Part shown: in pieces, positions 17,954 through 26,538 of the stretch
Numbering within the stretch: the first letter of the stretch is position 1
Layout of the letters: every line of letters starts with the position of its first letter
Assembly: GCF_000819745.1 (NCBI RefSeq)
Contig: NZ_CDDA01000037.1
Span: 95,744 to 159,743, forward strand
From: Aeromonas bestiarum
Lineage (GTDB): Bacteria; Pseudomonadota; Gammaproteobacteria; Enterobacterales; Aeromonadaceae
Length of the DNA stretch: 64,000 nt
Direction: 5' to 3'
Notes under the pieces: model-generated
What the model saw: the letters and a program-made list of their open reading frames with translations, nothing else
Told to the model about the DNA's origin: nothing
Database searches by the model: none
Translations under genes and position numbers: made by a program

Positions 17954-18517
17954 ATGATCTTGCTGACCCTGGGGGTACTGCTGTTTACCCTTATCCACCT
18001 CTACCCCTGCTTCGCCGCTGCCCACAGGGAGCGCCTGCGCGACCGGCTGGGGGAGAATCGTTACAAGGGGCTCTTCTCGCTGCTGGTATTTGTCGCCATC
18101 GGCTTCATTCTTGCCGGCTGGCGCAGTGCCAGCCCCATGCCGCTCTACTTGCTGCCCGCCTGGGGGCCGACCCTGATGATGGCCGCCATGCCGATCGCGC
18201 TGATCCTGTTTTTCTCCGGCCAGGGGCCCAATCACCTGCGGCGCTGGCTGGTGCATCCCCAGCTGCTCGGCACCCTGATCTGGGCCGGTGCCCATCTGGC
18301 GGTCAACAGCGAGGCCCGCTCCCTGGTGCTATTCGGTGGCATAGGTCTGTGGGCGCTGATCAGCATCATCTGGATTTCGGTGCGTGACTGGCAGCGTCAT
18401 TCCCGTCCTGCGGCGAACTGGGTTGGCACCGGGATAAGCGTGGGGGCCGGGCTCGCGGTCACGGCGCTGCTGATCTTCTGGGGCCATGGCTGGCTGACCG
18501 GCATTCCGCTGCGCTGA
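17954..18517 (+). CDS. NnrU-family membrane protein
   Basis: This 187-residue protein has about five transmembrane helices and NnrU-like features: an early FTLIHLYPCF segment, HRERLRDRLGENRYKG between helices 1 and 2, and an HLRRWLVHPQLLGTLIWAGAH block. NnrU proteins occur near denitrification or nitrogen-oxide genes and share a fold with enzymes of carotenoid/isoprenoid isomerisation, but their exact activity is unsettled. No denitrification genes are adjacent. It starts at ATG 17954, after AAGGAG. Confidence 0.8.
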   Translation: MILLTLGVLLFTLIHLYPCFAAAHRERLRDRLGENRYKGLFSLLVFVAIGFILAGWRSASPMPLYLLPAWGPTLMMAAMPIALILFFSGQGPNHLRRWLVHPQLLGTLIWAGAHLAVNSEARSLVLFGGIGLWALISIIWISVRDWQRHSRPAANWVGTGISVGAGLAVTALLIFWGHGWLTGIPLR

Positions 18518-18582
18518 GGCAGGGTTGAACCGGCTGCGCCGCCTGTGCGTATGACGCTCATCTGTTCAAAAGGAGTTGCCCG

Positions 18583-19116
18583 ATGAAATGGTTCACTTTG
18601 TTATTGCTGCTCGGTGCGGGAGCCGTGTCTGCCGCCTGTCCCGACTACTTCAATGTGGAGATGCGAGAGCTCAACAACACCCAGCGCCACAACCTCTGCC
18701 AGCTGACCGAGGGCAAGGTCGTATTGGTGGTCAATACCGCCTCCTACTGCGGCTATCGCGGCCAGTTTCGGGATCTGGAGCAGCTCTATCAGACCTACAA
18801 GGAGAAGGGATTGATAGTGCTGGGCTTTCCGTCCAACGACTTCTGGCAGGAGGCGGGGGATGAGGGCAAGACAGCCGCCGTCTGTCGCCGTGACTACGGG
18901 GTGACCTTCCCCATGTTCAACCGGCTGGCGGTGCGTGGTGACGATGCCAGCCCGCTCTACAAGGGGCTGGCGGCTGCGGCGGGCGAGGCGCCGGGCTGGA
19001 ACTTTCACAAGTACCTGATCGGGCGCGACGGCAAGCTGGTCGCGAGTTATGGGGCGAACCAGAATCCGGCCGACGATCCTCTGCAAAAAGAGGTCAAACG
19101 GGCGCTCGGTCTTTAG
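18583..19116 (+). CDS. Secreted glutathione-peroxidase-family protein
   Basis: This 177-residue protein has a signal peptide (residues 1-18, cleavage near VSAA) and a thioredoxin-fold peroxidase domain. The catalytic cysteine is C56 in NTASYCGYRGQF, and WNFHKYLI retains the Trp-Asn of the active site. The usual NQF segment reads NDFWQE, so the Gln normally placed near the peroxidatic Cys is Asp. Periplasmic location and this change suggest thioredoxin-like or unusual electron donors instead of glutathione. It has its own AGGAG ribosome site and is monocistronic. Confidence 0.85.
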   Translation: MKWFTLLLLLGAGAVSAACPDYFNVEMRELNNTQRHNLCQLTEGKVVLVVNTASYCGYRGQFRDLEQLYQTYKEKGLIVLGFPSNDFWQEAGDEGKTAAVCRRDYGVTFPMFNRLAVRGDDASPLYKGLAAAAGEAPGWNFHKYLIGRDGKLVASYGANQNPADDPLQKEVKRALGL

Positions 19117-19177
19117 GCCTACCCCGCTGCGGGCGGCTCTGGAATAATGGAGGCCCGCTTTCCTATCTGGTAATCCC

Positions 19178-20134
19178 GTGCTGCAACGTCTGCCCCAAAT
19201 GGTGATCTTCGATGCCCTGGTCCGTGAACAGGGCATCTCGGCGGCCGCGCGACGGCTCGGCGTCTCCAAGTCCCACATCAGCAAGCAGCTGGCCCAGCTT
19301 GAGACCGAACTCGGTGCCCAGCTGGTGCAGCGCACCACTCGCCGCTTCTCCCTGACCGAACTCGGCCAGGAGTATGCCCGTCACTGCCGCGCCCTGGTGG
19401 CGGTGGCGCTGGAGGCGGACTCCATGGTCGCGGAGCGCCGTGGCAAGGTAAGCGGCATCCTGCATCTCGGGGTCGGTCAGTCATTTGGCCGGCTGCACGT
19501 GATCCCGCGCCTCAAGGCGTTTCAGGATCGCTACCCCGAGCTGGAGCTGGAAGTCTCGCTGTTCGATCACAGAACCAATCTGGTGGATGAGGGGCTGGAT
19601 CTCTGGATCACCACCTATGAAGACAAGCCCGAGGCGCTGGTGGGGCAGCGGCTGGCGGATATTCACTTCGTGCTGGTGGCCTCGCCGGACTATCTGCTGA
19701 GCCACGGCACCCCGCTGCACCCCAGGGATCTGGCCCAGCACAACTGCATCACCTACCAGAGCAGGGAGCGGCGCTACCACGAGTGGTCGTTTCGCCAGGG
19801 CAAGGAGCGTCAGACGGTGCAGGTGGCCGGCAACTACCGGGTGGATCTGGCGGAGGCGGTACGCGATGCCGCCCTGGCCGGGCTCGGTATCGCCTATGTC
19901 GCCAATTACTTGCTGGACAAGGAGTTGCAGTCCGGTCAGTTGATCCCCCTGCTGCCCCAGTGGCGGCCGAACCAGAAGATGGCGGTGCACGCCGTCTACG
20001 CCCGGCGCGAACATCTGGATCCCAAGATCCGGCTGTTCATCGATTTCCTCAAGGAGAGCTTCGGTCCCAATCCCTATTGGGAGCAGCGACTCGCCCCTTG
20101 GCTCGGCGGCAAATTGTCCGGCACAGAGGAATAA
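19178..20134 (+). CDS. LysR-family transcriptional regulator
   Basis: This 318-residue regulator has an N-terminal winged helix-turn-helix (about 5-65, ISAAARRLGVSKSHISKQL) and a C-terminal inducer-binding domain (about 90-300). The GTG start at 19178 places the first helix in the normal position. Its binding segment resembles the DsdC/AaeR-like branch that regulates small organic acids or aromatics, but neither target nor ligand can be named. No divergent gene shares its promoter; the nearest downstream gene is a nucleoside transporter, 181 bases away. Confidence 0.85.
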   Translation: MLQRLPQMVIFDALVREQGISAAARRLGVSKSHISKQLAQLETELGAQLVQRTTRRFSLTELGQEYARHCRALVAVALEADSMVAERRGKVSGILHLGVGQSFGRLHVIPRLKAFQDRYPELELEVSLFDHRTNLVDEGLDLWITTYEDKPEALVGQRLADIHFVLVASPDYLLSHGTPLHPRDLAQHNCITYQSRERRYHEWSFRQGKERQTVQVAGNYRVDLAEAVRDAALAGLGIAYVANYLLDKELQSGQLIPLLPQWRPNQKMAVHAVYARREHLDPKIRLFIDFLKESFGPNPYWEQRLAPWLGGKLSGTEE

Positions 20135-20211
20135 TCGTTTCCATATACGAACACTAGCTTTCGCGTGATACCAAAATTGAACCAAATCAGCGGGTTGGCG
20201 CAACCGGTATC

Positions 20212-20227
20212 GTGCAAACGTTTTTGC
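20212..20227 (+). promoter_or_regulatory. PurR/LacI-type operator candidate before the nucleoside transporter
   Basis: GTGCAAACGTTTTTGC keeps the intact core GCAAACGTTT of the PurR operator consensus and matches it at 11 of 16 positions. It lies about 90 bases upstream of the transporter start, plausible for a repressor of nucleoside uptake (PurR or CytR-like). Confidence 0.45.
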
Positions 20228-20315
20228 TAACAGGACTGTAACCAAGTGGGCTTGCAGTGGCGGAGCATGGAGCGCAGAATCCGCGCCCATCTTTTGCCCT
20301 CTTGATGGAATCCCT

Positions 20316-21512
20316 ATGATAGCCCTGCTCGGCATACTGAGTATCCTGGCCCTGGCCGTGCTCTGCTCTGATAATCGTCGTCGTATCCCGTTGCGAACAG
20401 TGGGTCTCGCCCTCTGCCTGCAAGTCCTCTTCGCCGGCCTGGTGCTCTGGCTGCCTGCCGGTCAGCACGTGCTGAACGGGGTCAGCGAGAGTGTCAGCAG
20501 CGTGATCGGTTACGGTCAGGAGGGGATCGCCTTCCTGTTCGGCGATCTGGCCAAGTTCAAGCTGGGCTTCATCTTTGCGTTCAACGTGCTGCCGGTCATC
20601 ATCTTCTTCTCTGCGGTGATCGCCATCCTCTACCACATAGGCCTGATGCCGAAAGTGATCGCCCTGCTCGGCGGTGGCCTGCAGAAGCTGCTGGGTACCG
20701 GCCGTGCCGAGAGCCTCTCCGCCACCGCCAACATCTTCGTCGGCATGGTGGAGGCGCCGCTGGTGGTCAAACCCTATCTATCCAAGATGTCCGACTCCCA
20801 GTTCTTCGCCGTGATGAGCTGCGGTCTCGCCTCCGTGGCCGGCGGCACCCTGGTGGGCTACGCCAGTATCGGGGTCGAGCTGAAATACCTGATAGCTGCC
20901 GCCTTCATGTCGGCCCCGGCCGGTCTGGCGATGGCCAAGATCCTGGTTCCGCCCGGAATCGGCGAGGTGGATCACCATCAGGACGTGGAGATCCCCCGTG
21001 CGACCAATGTCATCGAAGCTGCGGCCGACGGTGCCATGGCTGGCCTCAACATAGCGGTCGCGGTCGGTGCGACTCTGCTGGCCTTCGTCGGGGTGATCGC
21101 CATGCTCAACGGCCTGCTGGGCTGGGCCGGCGATCTGGTGGGGCTGGAGCTGAGCTTCCAGATCATCCTGGGCTGGCTGTTCGCCCCCGTCTCCTGGCTG
21201 ATCGGCGTGCCCTGGGATCAGGCCCAGGCGGCCGGCGCCCTGATCGGGACCAAGATAGTCATCAACGAATTCGTCGCCTTCATCGCCCTGGTGCAGGATC
21301 AGACCCTGAACGAATCGAGCAAGGCCATAGTCACCTTCGCCCTGTGCGGTTTTGCCAACATCTCCTCCATGGCGATCCTCATCGGTGGTCTGGGTGCCAT
21401 GGTGCCGGAGCGCAAGTCCTTCATCGCCCGTTACGGTATGCGCGCCATACTGGCGGGTGTGCTGGCGAACCTGATGAGTGCCTCGCTGGCAGGCTTGTTC
21501 CTCGCACTCTGA
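20316..21512 (+). CDS. NupC-type concentrative nucleoside transporter (CNT family)
   Basis: This 398-residue inner-membrane protein resembles NupC: an N-terminal three-helix part, the GIGVELKYLIAA-like central region, the segment GLNIAVAVGATLLAF and the conserved ALIGTKIVINEFVAF near 310. CNT proteins couple nucleoside uptake to protons or sodium. It is transcribed alone and ends at a strong terminator. A PurR-type operator lies upstream. Confidence 0.9.
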   Translation: MIALLGILSILALAVLCSDNRRRIPLRTVGLALCLQVLFAGLVLWLPAGQHVLNGVSESVSSVIGYGQEGIAFLFGDLAKFKLGFIFAFNVLPVIIFFSAVIAILYHIGLMPKVIALLGGGLQKLLGTGRAESLSATANIFVGMVEAPLVVKPYLSKMSDSQFFAVMSCGLASVAGGTLVGYASIGVELKYLIAAAFMSAPAGLAMAKILVPPGIGEVDHHQDVEIPRATNVIEAAADGAMAGLNIAVAVGATLLAFVGVIAMLNGLLGWAGDLVGLELSFQIILGWLFAPVSWLIGVPWDQAQAAGALIGTKIVINEFVAFIALVQDQTLNESSKAIVTFALCGFANISSMAILIGGLGAMVPERKSFIARYGMRAILAGVLANLMSASLAGLFLAL

Positions 21513-21542
21513 TTGACCCTGAAGTTAGCACCTTCCGGTCAG

Positions 21543-21565
21543 AGCCCGCTTCGGCGGGCTTTTTT
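21543..21565 (+). terminator. Terminator after the nucleoside transporter
   Basis: AGCCCGC-TTCG-GCGGGCT hairpin followed by Ts. Confidence 0.88.
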
Positions 21566-21581
21566 GTGGCCGCGTTCGGGC

Positions 21582-21609
21582 AAAAAAAAAAGCGCCTCAG
21601 AGGAGGCGC
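21582..21609 (-). terminator. Terminator downstream of ogt and its echoes
   Basis: On the minus strand, the GCGCCTC/GAGGCGC stem is followed by a run of ten Ts. It lies about 280 bases beyond the ogt stop, after the repeated gene ends, so the ogt transcript would run through the echoes. Confidence 0.75.
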
Positions 21610-21783
21610 GGGGAAAAAAGACAGATTGGAAGCGTCACATGGGTGCCACTTGAATGAGGGATGAGCCATGCCATCCAAGTGTGAAGCCATGATGCCTGAC
21701 CCTGTCTGAAGCCCTTCTGAGGCGATTCTTCATACTGTGTTCATTTTGCTAAACGCAAAACGGGGCCAAACCAGCGGCTGAAG

Positions 21784-21890
21784 CCAGAGTTTTACAGGGA
21801 TGCCGCTGCTGTCAGGGAGTCAATTCCAATGAACCGGCGGTCTGCTGCTCCAGCGCCGGCAGCCAGTGTTTTACAGGGATGCCGCTGTTG
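21784..21890 (-). repeat. Extra diverged copies of the ogt 3' end (79-bp period)
   Basis: Directly after the ogt stop codon, bases 21890-21812 (minus strand) repeat the last 26 codons of the gene, including a stop, and encode GIPVKHWLPALEQQ where the gene encodes GIPIKRWLLALEQQ. A partial third copy follows at 21811-21784. The common anchors CCAGCG, CCAGTG and CCAGAG fall at 21942, 21863 and 21784, exactly 79 bases apart. The full echo differs from the gene at 13 of 72 bases, mostly in third codon positions. It is not expressed as part of Ogt. Confidence 0.9.
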
Positions 21891-22385
21891 TCAGGGTGTC
21901 AATTCAAATGAACCAGCGGTCTGTTGTTCCAGTGCCAGCAACCAGCGTTTGATGGGTATGCCGCCGGCATAACCGGTCAGCTCGCCACTGCGCCCTATCA
22001 CCCTGTGGCAGGGTACTATGATGCTGAGGGGGTTGCGGCCATTGGCGGCGCCCACCGCCCGCACCGCCTTGTGGTTGCCGATGGACTGGGCTATTTCGAG
22101 ATAGCTGACGGTCTCGCCGTAGGGAATGTCGCACAGGGCGCGCCATACCGATTGCTGGAACGGGGTGCCTTTGGCGGCGAGCGGCAGCTCGAAGCGCTGC
22201 AGCCGGCCGGCGAAATAGGCGGCGAACTGCTCGACATAGGGCGCCAGCGCCAGATCATCCTGACGCCACTGCTGGGTTGGCATTATGGGACGCTCACCCT
22301 GCATGAACTCCACGTGGCGCAGGCCATCTTTATCGATGGCGATGAGCAGGGGGCCGTGGGCGCTGTCGCAAAAACTGTATCTCAT
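21891..22385 (-). CDS. ogt: Methylated-DNA-protein-cysteine methyltransferase
   Basis: This 164-residue suicide repair protein removes methyl groups from O6-methylguanine. The acceptor cysteine is C126 in the signature IVPCHRVI. The DNA-binding helix region TPFQQSVWRALCDIPYGETVSY is normal, and the length matches Ogt, not the longer Ada. The last codons are followed by the diverged copies of its own 3' end described separately. ArfB lies 43 bases upstream in the same direction, so the two may be co-transcribed. Confidence 0.93.
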   Translation of the reverse strand: MRYSFCDSAHGPLLIAIDKDGLRHVEFMQGERPIMPTQQWRQDDLALAPYVEQFAAYFAGRLQRFELPLAAKGTPFQQSVWRALCDIPYGETVSYLEIAQSIGNHKAVRAVGAANGRNPLSIIVPCHRVIGRSGELTGYAGGIPIKRWLLALEQQTAGSFELTP

Positions 22386-22428
22386 CTTCTCTCATCCTTG
22401 GCGTGGGCAAGTCGTAAGGCTGGCGGTA

Positions 22429-22845
<417 letters not shown>

Positions 22846-22992
22846 ACTGCTGTGCTCTTGTTTGGTGCATCGGGAGAGGCTGGTTCAGCTTGGTGCCTCA
22901 TTATGGGGCGAGATGCGCTCCCTTGGTGATGTTGGGGGGTATCTATCCCGGACACAAACACTATCCTTTTGAAATTAAACAATAAAAAGACT

Positions 22993-23008
22993 TGGCACAA
23001 GAATTGAT
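22993..23008 (+). promoter_or_regulatory. Sigma-54 (-24/-12) promoter of glnK
   Basis: TGGCAC-N5-TTGAT matches the sigma-54 consensus TGGCAC-N5-TTGCW except for A in place of C at -12. The start codon is about 40 bases downstream. Two TTGGTGC half-sites of NtrC type lie about 100-130 bases upstream. This fits nitrogen-limitation control. Confidence 0.65.
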
Positions 23009-23046
23009 TCCCAATTCATGACATACCATGGATTGGGAGCAACCAG

Positions 23047-23385
23047 ATGAAGCTGATTACTGCGATTATCAAACCCTTCAAGTTGGACGATGTGCGCGAA
23101 GCCGTCGCCAACCTGGGGGTCGAGGGTCTGACTGTGTCCGAGGTCAAAGGGTTTGGCCGCCAGAAGGGGCACACCGAATTATACCGGGGAGCCGAGTACC
23201 AGGTCGACTTCTTACCCAAGGTGAAGCTGGAAATAGCGACGGCCGATGACAACGTCGAAGGTGTGATAGAGGCGATCTGCAAGGCGGCCTACACCGGCAA
23301 GATCGGTGACGGCAAGATCTTCGTCTACGACCTGCTGCAGGCGGTGCGCATTCGCACCGGCGAGAGCGACGACGAGGCGCTCTGA
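23047..23385 (+). CDS. glnK: PII nitrogen-signalling protein, GlnK-like
   Basis: This 112-residue trimeric signal protein senses 2-oxoglutarate, ATP and glutamine status. The uridylylation site Tyr51 is in the T-loop GHTELYRGAEYQVDF, and the C-terminus has KIGDGKIF and RIRTGESDDEAL. MKLITAIIKPF, LTVSEVKG and KAAYTGKIG are closer to GlnK than to GlnB, and the sigma-54 promoter supports that. The usual partner amtB is not downstream, so which ammonium channel it would control is unknown from this window. Confidence 0.85.
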   Translation: MKLITAIIKPFKLDDVREAVANLGVEGLTVSEVKGFGRQKGHTELYRGAEYQVDFLPKVKLEIATADDNVEGVIEAICKAAYTGKIGDGKIFVYDLLQAVRIRTGESDDEAL

Positions 23386-23486
23386 TCCCTCGCGCCTGAT
23401 GCCGGTTCGAGCAAGGGCACTCTGTTGCGGCTTGGCCGGACCGGGCAGAGTGCCGATGTGAAGTCGCGGATGGACTCCATGGTGGG

Positions 23487-23518
23487 GCTGGATAGGATTC
23501 TATCCGGCCCTTTTGTTT
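23487..23518 (+). terminator. Terminator about 100 bases after glnK
   Basis: A 9-bp stem GCTGGATAG/CTATCCGGC (one G-T pair) is followed by TTTTGTTT. Confidence 0.65.
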
Positions 23519-23633
23519 GTACGGCGTTTAAATATGTGATCCCGCACTCGATGTTTTCTTGATCCCGCTGTCGCGGCCAATGCAAAATACAAACAGCAAT
23601 GGTTATCACTCGATATAGCAACTCAAGGAATGG

Positions 23634-24644
23634 ATGATGAAAATGAAGATGCTGGCTCTGGTTTTCTCGACTCTGGCTGCTCAGGGAGCGTTGGCGGCAG
23701 GGGAGGTGAACGTCTACTCCAACCGGCAGGATGAGCTGATCAAGCCCATCATCCAGCAGTTCGAGAAGGAATCGGGTATCAAGGTCAACGTGGTGTTCGC
23801 CAAAGAGGGGCTGAACGAGCGTCTGGAGCGGGAAGGCAAGCTCTCCCCGGCCGATCTTATGCTGACCGTCGACATCAGCCGGCTGACCGATCTGGTGGAC
23901 AAGGATCGGGTGCAGCCGGTGGACAGCAAGATACTGCAGGAGAATATCCCCGCCATCTATCGCGATCCGGACAACAAGTGGTTTGCCCTGACCACCCGGG
24001 TGCGCGCCATCTATTCCAGCAAGGATCGCCTCGGCAAGCTCGACACCATCAGCTATGAAGATCTGGTGAAGCCTGAATTCAAAGGGAAAATTTGTACCCG
24101 CAGCGGCAAGCACGAGTACAATGTGGCGCTGGTTTCCTCCATGATCGCCCATCACGGCATGGCGGATGCCAAGACCTGGCTGGAAGGGGTCAAGGCCAAC
24201 CTGGCGCGCAAACCGCAGGGCAACGACCGGGATCAGGTCAAGGCGATCAAGGATGGCATCTGTGACCTGTCGCTCGGCAACAGCTACTATCTGGGCGCCA
24301 TGCTGAAAGATCCGGCGCAGAAGTCCTGGGCCGATGCGGTCTACATCAACTTCCCGAACCAGGCCGACCGCGGTGCCCACGTCAACGTGAGCGGCGTGGC
24401 CATGACCAGGTACGCCAAGAACAAGGATGAAGCCCGCAAGCTGATGGAGTTTCTGGCTGGCGACACGGCCCAGCACATGTATGCGGACGTGAATGCCGAG
24501 TATCCGGTCAAGGCCGGGGTGGAGCCGTCCGCCATGGTCAAGTCCTGGGGCAGTTTCAAGTCTGACCCCATGCCGGTCAGCGATTATGCCAAGCACCGCA
24601 AGGATGCCTTGCAGCTGCTGGATGAAGTGAAATTCGACTTGTAA
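23634..24644 (+). CDS. fbpA: Periplasmic ferric-iron-binding protein (FbpA/AfuA family)
   Basis: This 336-residue protein has a signal peptide (cleavage after ALA, about residue 22) and the start NVYSNRQDELIKPI typical of FutA/FbpA-type Fe3+ binders. The paired tyrosines in GNSYYLGAM (about 220) are the family's iron-coordinating residues. It captures ferric iron and delivers it to the FbpB/FbpC transporter encoded next. It is first gene of the iron operon, 39 bases before fbpB. Confidence 0.9.
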   Translation: MMKMKMLALVFSTLAAQGALAAGEVNVYSNRQDELIKPIIQQFEKESGIKVNVVFAKEGLNERLEREGKLSPADLMLTVDISRLTDLVDKDRVQPVDSKILQENIPAIYRDPDNKWFALTTRVRAIYSSKDRLGKLDTISYEDLVKPEFKGKICTRSGKHEYNVALVSSMIAHHGMADAKTWLEGVKANLARKPQGNDRDQVKAIKDGICDLSLGNSYYLGAMLKDPAQKSWADAVYINFPNQADRGAHVNVSGVAMTRYAKNKDEARKLMEFLAGDTAQHMYADVNAEYPVKAGVEPSAMVKSWGSFKSDPMPVSDYAKHRKDALQLLDEVKFDL

Positions 24645-24683
24645 TCAGATGGGGCCAAGGGCCCCATCAACTTCTGTGGTCTC

Positions 24684-26309
24684 ATGAAAAATTGTGGATG
24701 GATTGCCGGCAGCTGGGCCACCGCCCTGCTGCTGGGTTTGCCGGTGCTCGCCCTGATCTTCTCCGCCTTCTCGGCAGAGGAGGACCTGTTTCGCCACCTC
24801 GCAGATACTGTGCTGCTCGACTACCTCGGCAATACACTGGGGCTGGTGGTGGGTGTGGTGCTGCTCAGCCTGCTGTTCGGGGTGCCCACCGCCTGGCTGG
24901 TCGCCATGTGCCAGGTGCCGGGGCGCCGCGCCCTGCAGTGGGCGCTGATGCTGCCCATGGCCATGCCCTCCTATATCGTTGCCTACGTCTATACCGACCT
25001 GCTCGACTACTCGGGTCCGCTGCAGGCGGGATTGCGAACCCTGTTTGAGTGGAGCAGACCGACGGATTACTGGTTCCCGGCCATTCGATCCCTCGGCGGC
25101 GCCGCCTGGGTGCTGGCGCTGGTGCTCTTCCCCTACGTCTATCTGCTGGCCCGAGCCTCGTTTCTGGAGCAGTCGGTCAGCCTGATCCACTCCAGCCGCT
25201 TGCTCGGCTGTACCCCCTGGCAGAGTTTTCGTCGTCTCAGCCTGCCGCTGGCGCGACCGGCCATCATGGTGGCCATCTCCCTGGTGGCGATGGAGACCCT
25301 GGCCGACTTCGCCACAGTCCACTTCTTTGCCATCAACACCCTGACCACGGCGGTCTACGACACCTGGCTCGGCTACGGCAGCCTGGCCACCGCCGCCAAG
25401 CTTTCTTGCCTGATGCTGCTGGCTGTGGTGCTGCTGATCGCCGTCGAGCGTCGCTCCCGTCGCCGTCAGCAGGTGTTCCAGAAATCCATGGGTCATGAGC
25501 CGCCGCTGCGCTACCCGCTCAAGGGGATGAGTCGTTGGCTGGCCGGGCTCTGGTGCTGGGGGCTGGTACTGGCCGGTTTCGGCCTGCCGTTCGTCATCCT
25601 GCTGGATTACGGGGTGCGCTATTTCGAACTCTCCTGGACGCCGGAGTTTGTCCGCTTCGCCGGTAACAGTCTGCTCATCTCGACGCTGACCGCCCTGCTC
25701 GCCATGGGCATAGCCCTGCTGCTCGGCTTCTTCCGCCGCCTCGATGGCGGAGTCAGGAGCCTGCTGCCCCTGCGCATCTCTGCCATGGGGTACGCCATGC
25801 CGGGCACTGTGCTGGCCATCGGCGTGCTGGTGCCGCTGACGGCCCTCGATTTTGCCATCAACGATCTGGCCGAGTGGCTCGGCCGCCAGGGCCCCGGCCT
25901 GCTGCTGACCGGCACCATCACAGCCATCGTATTCGGCTACCTGGTGCGCTTCGTGGCCATCGCCATCGGCTCGGTGGAGAGCAGCATGGGCAAGATCTCC
26001 CCCAGCCTCGACATGGCGGCCCGCTCCCTGGGACAGGGGGATGGCGGCATGCTGCGGCGGGTTCATCTGCCGCTGGTGCGGCGCGGCCTGTTTGCCGGCG
26101 CCATGCTGGTGTTCATCGAATCCATGAAGGAGCTGCCCGCCGCCCTGCTGCTGCGACCCTTCAACTTCGATACTCTGGCGACCCACGTCTATCAATTCGT
26201 CTCGGACGAGATGCTGGAGCGGGGGGCGCTCGGCGCCATCGTCATAGTGCTGGTGGGCTTGCTGCCGCTGATCTGGGTCAACCGCAGCCTAGATAGTCCG
26301 GGCCACTGA
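24684..26309 (+). CDS. fbpB: Ferric-iron ABC transporter permease
   Basis: This 541-residue polytopic protein is a fused double permease: two related halves (about 1-260 and 290-540), each with about six helices and an EAA-type coupling loop, for example LLGCTPWQSFRRLSLPLARP in the first half and RSLGQGDGGMLRRVHLPLVR in the second. This layout is typical of FbpB/AfuB. It forms the membrane channel for Fe3+ delivered by FbpA. The fbpC 5' echo begins about 50 bases after its stop. Confidence 0.9.
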   Translation: MKNCGWIAGSWATALLLGLPVLALIFSAFSAEEDLFRHLADTVLLDYLGNTLGLVVGVVLLSLLFGVPTAWLVAMCQVPGRRALQWALMLPMAMPSYIVAYVYTDLLDYSGPLQAGLRTLFEWSRPTDYWFPAIRSLGGAAWVLALVLFPYVYLLARASFLEQSVSLIHSSRLLGCTPWQSFRRLSLPLARPAIMVAISLVAMETLADFATVHFFAINTLTTAVYDTWLGYGSLATAAKLSCLMLLAVVLLIAVERRSRRRQQVFQKSMGHEPPLRYPLKGMSRWLAGLWCWGLVLAGFGLPFVILLDYGVRYFELSWTPEFVRFAGNSLLISTLTALLAMGIALLLGFFRRLDGGVRSLLPLRISAMGYAMPGTVLAIGVLVPLTALDFAINDLAEWLGRQGPGLLLTGTITAIVFGYLVRFVAIAIGSVESSMGKISPSLDMAARSLGQGDGGMLRRVHLPLVRRGLFAGAMLVFIESMKELPAALLLRPFNFDTLATHVYQFVSDEMLERGALGAIVIVLVGLLPLIWVNRSLDSPGH

Positions 26310-26360
26310 ACGGGCAGATGAATCTCTGCAATCTTGTCCGGCCGCAGGTCGGTTCGAACC

Positions 26361-26518
26361 AAAAGAATATGAGGAAGTCAGCCGTGTCTTGCTTGCAGGT
26401 TGAAAATGTCAGTTGCCGTTACAACGGCCGCAATGTGCTGGAGCAGCTCTCCCTGATGGTGGCCGACAACGAGATCGTCTGCTTGTTTGAGGGTAGCGAG
26501 TGGCTGCGTCGAATTTAA
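26361..26518 (+). pseudogene. Truncated extra copy of the fbpC 5' end
   Basis: This is a duplicate of the first ~33 codons of fbpC with its leader, placed 155 bases upstream of the real gene. GTG 26384 in the echo corresponds to GTG 26539 in the gene. The first ~75 coding bases are identical; then ATG/ACG, GCC/GCT, TGC/TGT and TTG/CTG differences appear. The frame ends at a stop at 26516-26518 just where the Walker A loop (GASGCGKTT in the gene) should be; here it reads EGSEWLRRI. It could make a short peptide but not an ATPase. Confidence 0.88.
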
Positions 26519-26538
26519 AACATAAGGGGAAGCCAGCC

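Larger units (their letters stand above)
21513..21783. other. Non-coding gap between the nucleoside transporter and the ogt echo array
   Basis: This stretch holds two terminators, the CNT terminator at 21543-21565 and the minus-strand hairpin at 21582-21609. The rest (about 21610-21783) shows no convincing gene or motif. Confidence 0.6.

Noticed and set aside
23595-23613. Fur box upstream of fbpA
   Set aside because: Only about 10 of 19 bases match the Fur consensus, with one good half (AATGGTTATC). Iron control is likely but not shown by this site.
24645-26195. 516-codon minus-strand frame opposite fbpB
   Set aside because: Gln/His/Gly-rich shadow of a clear permease gene; no ribosome site and no family resemblance.
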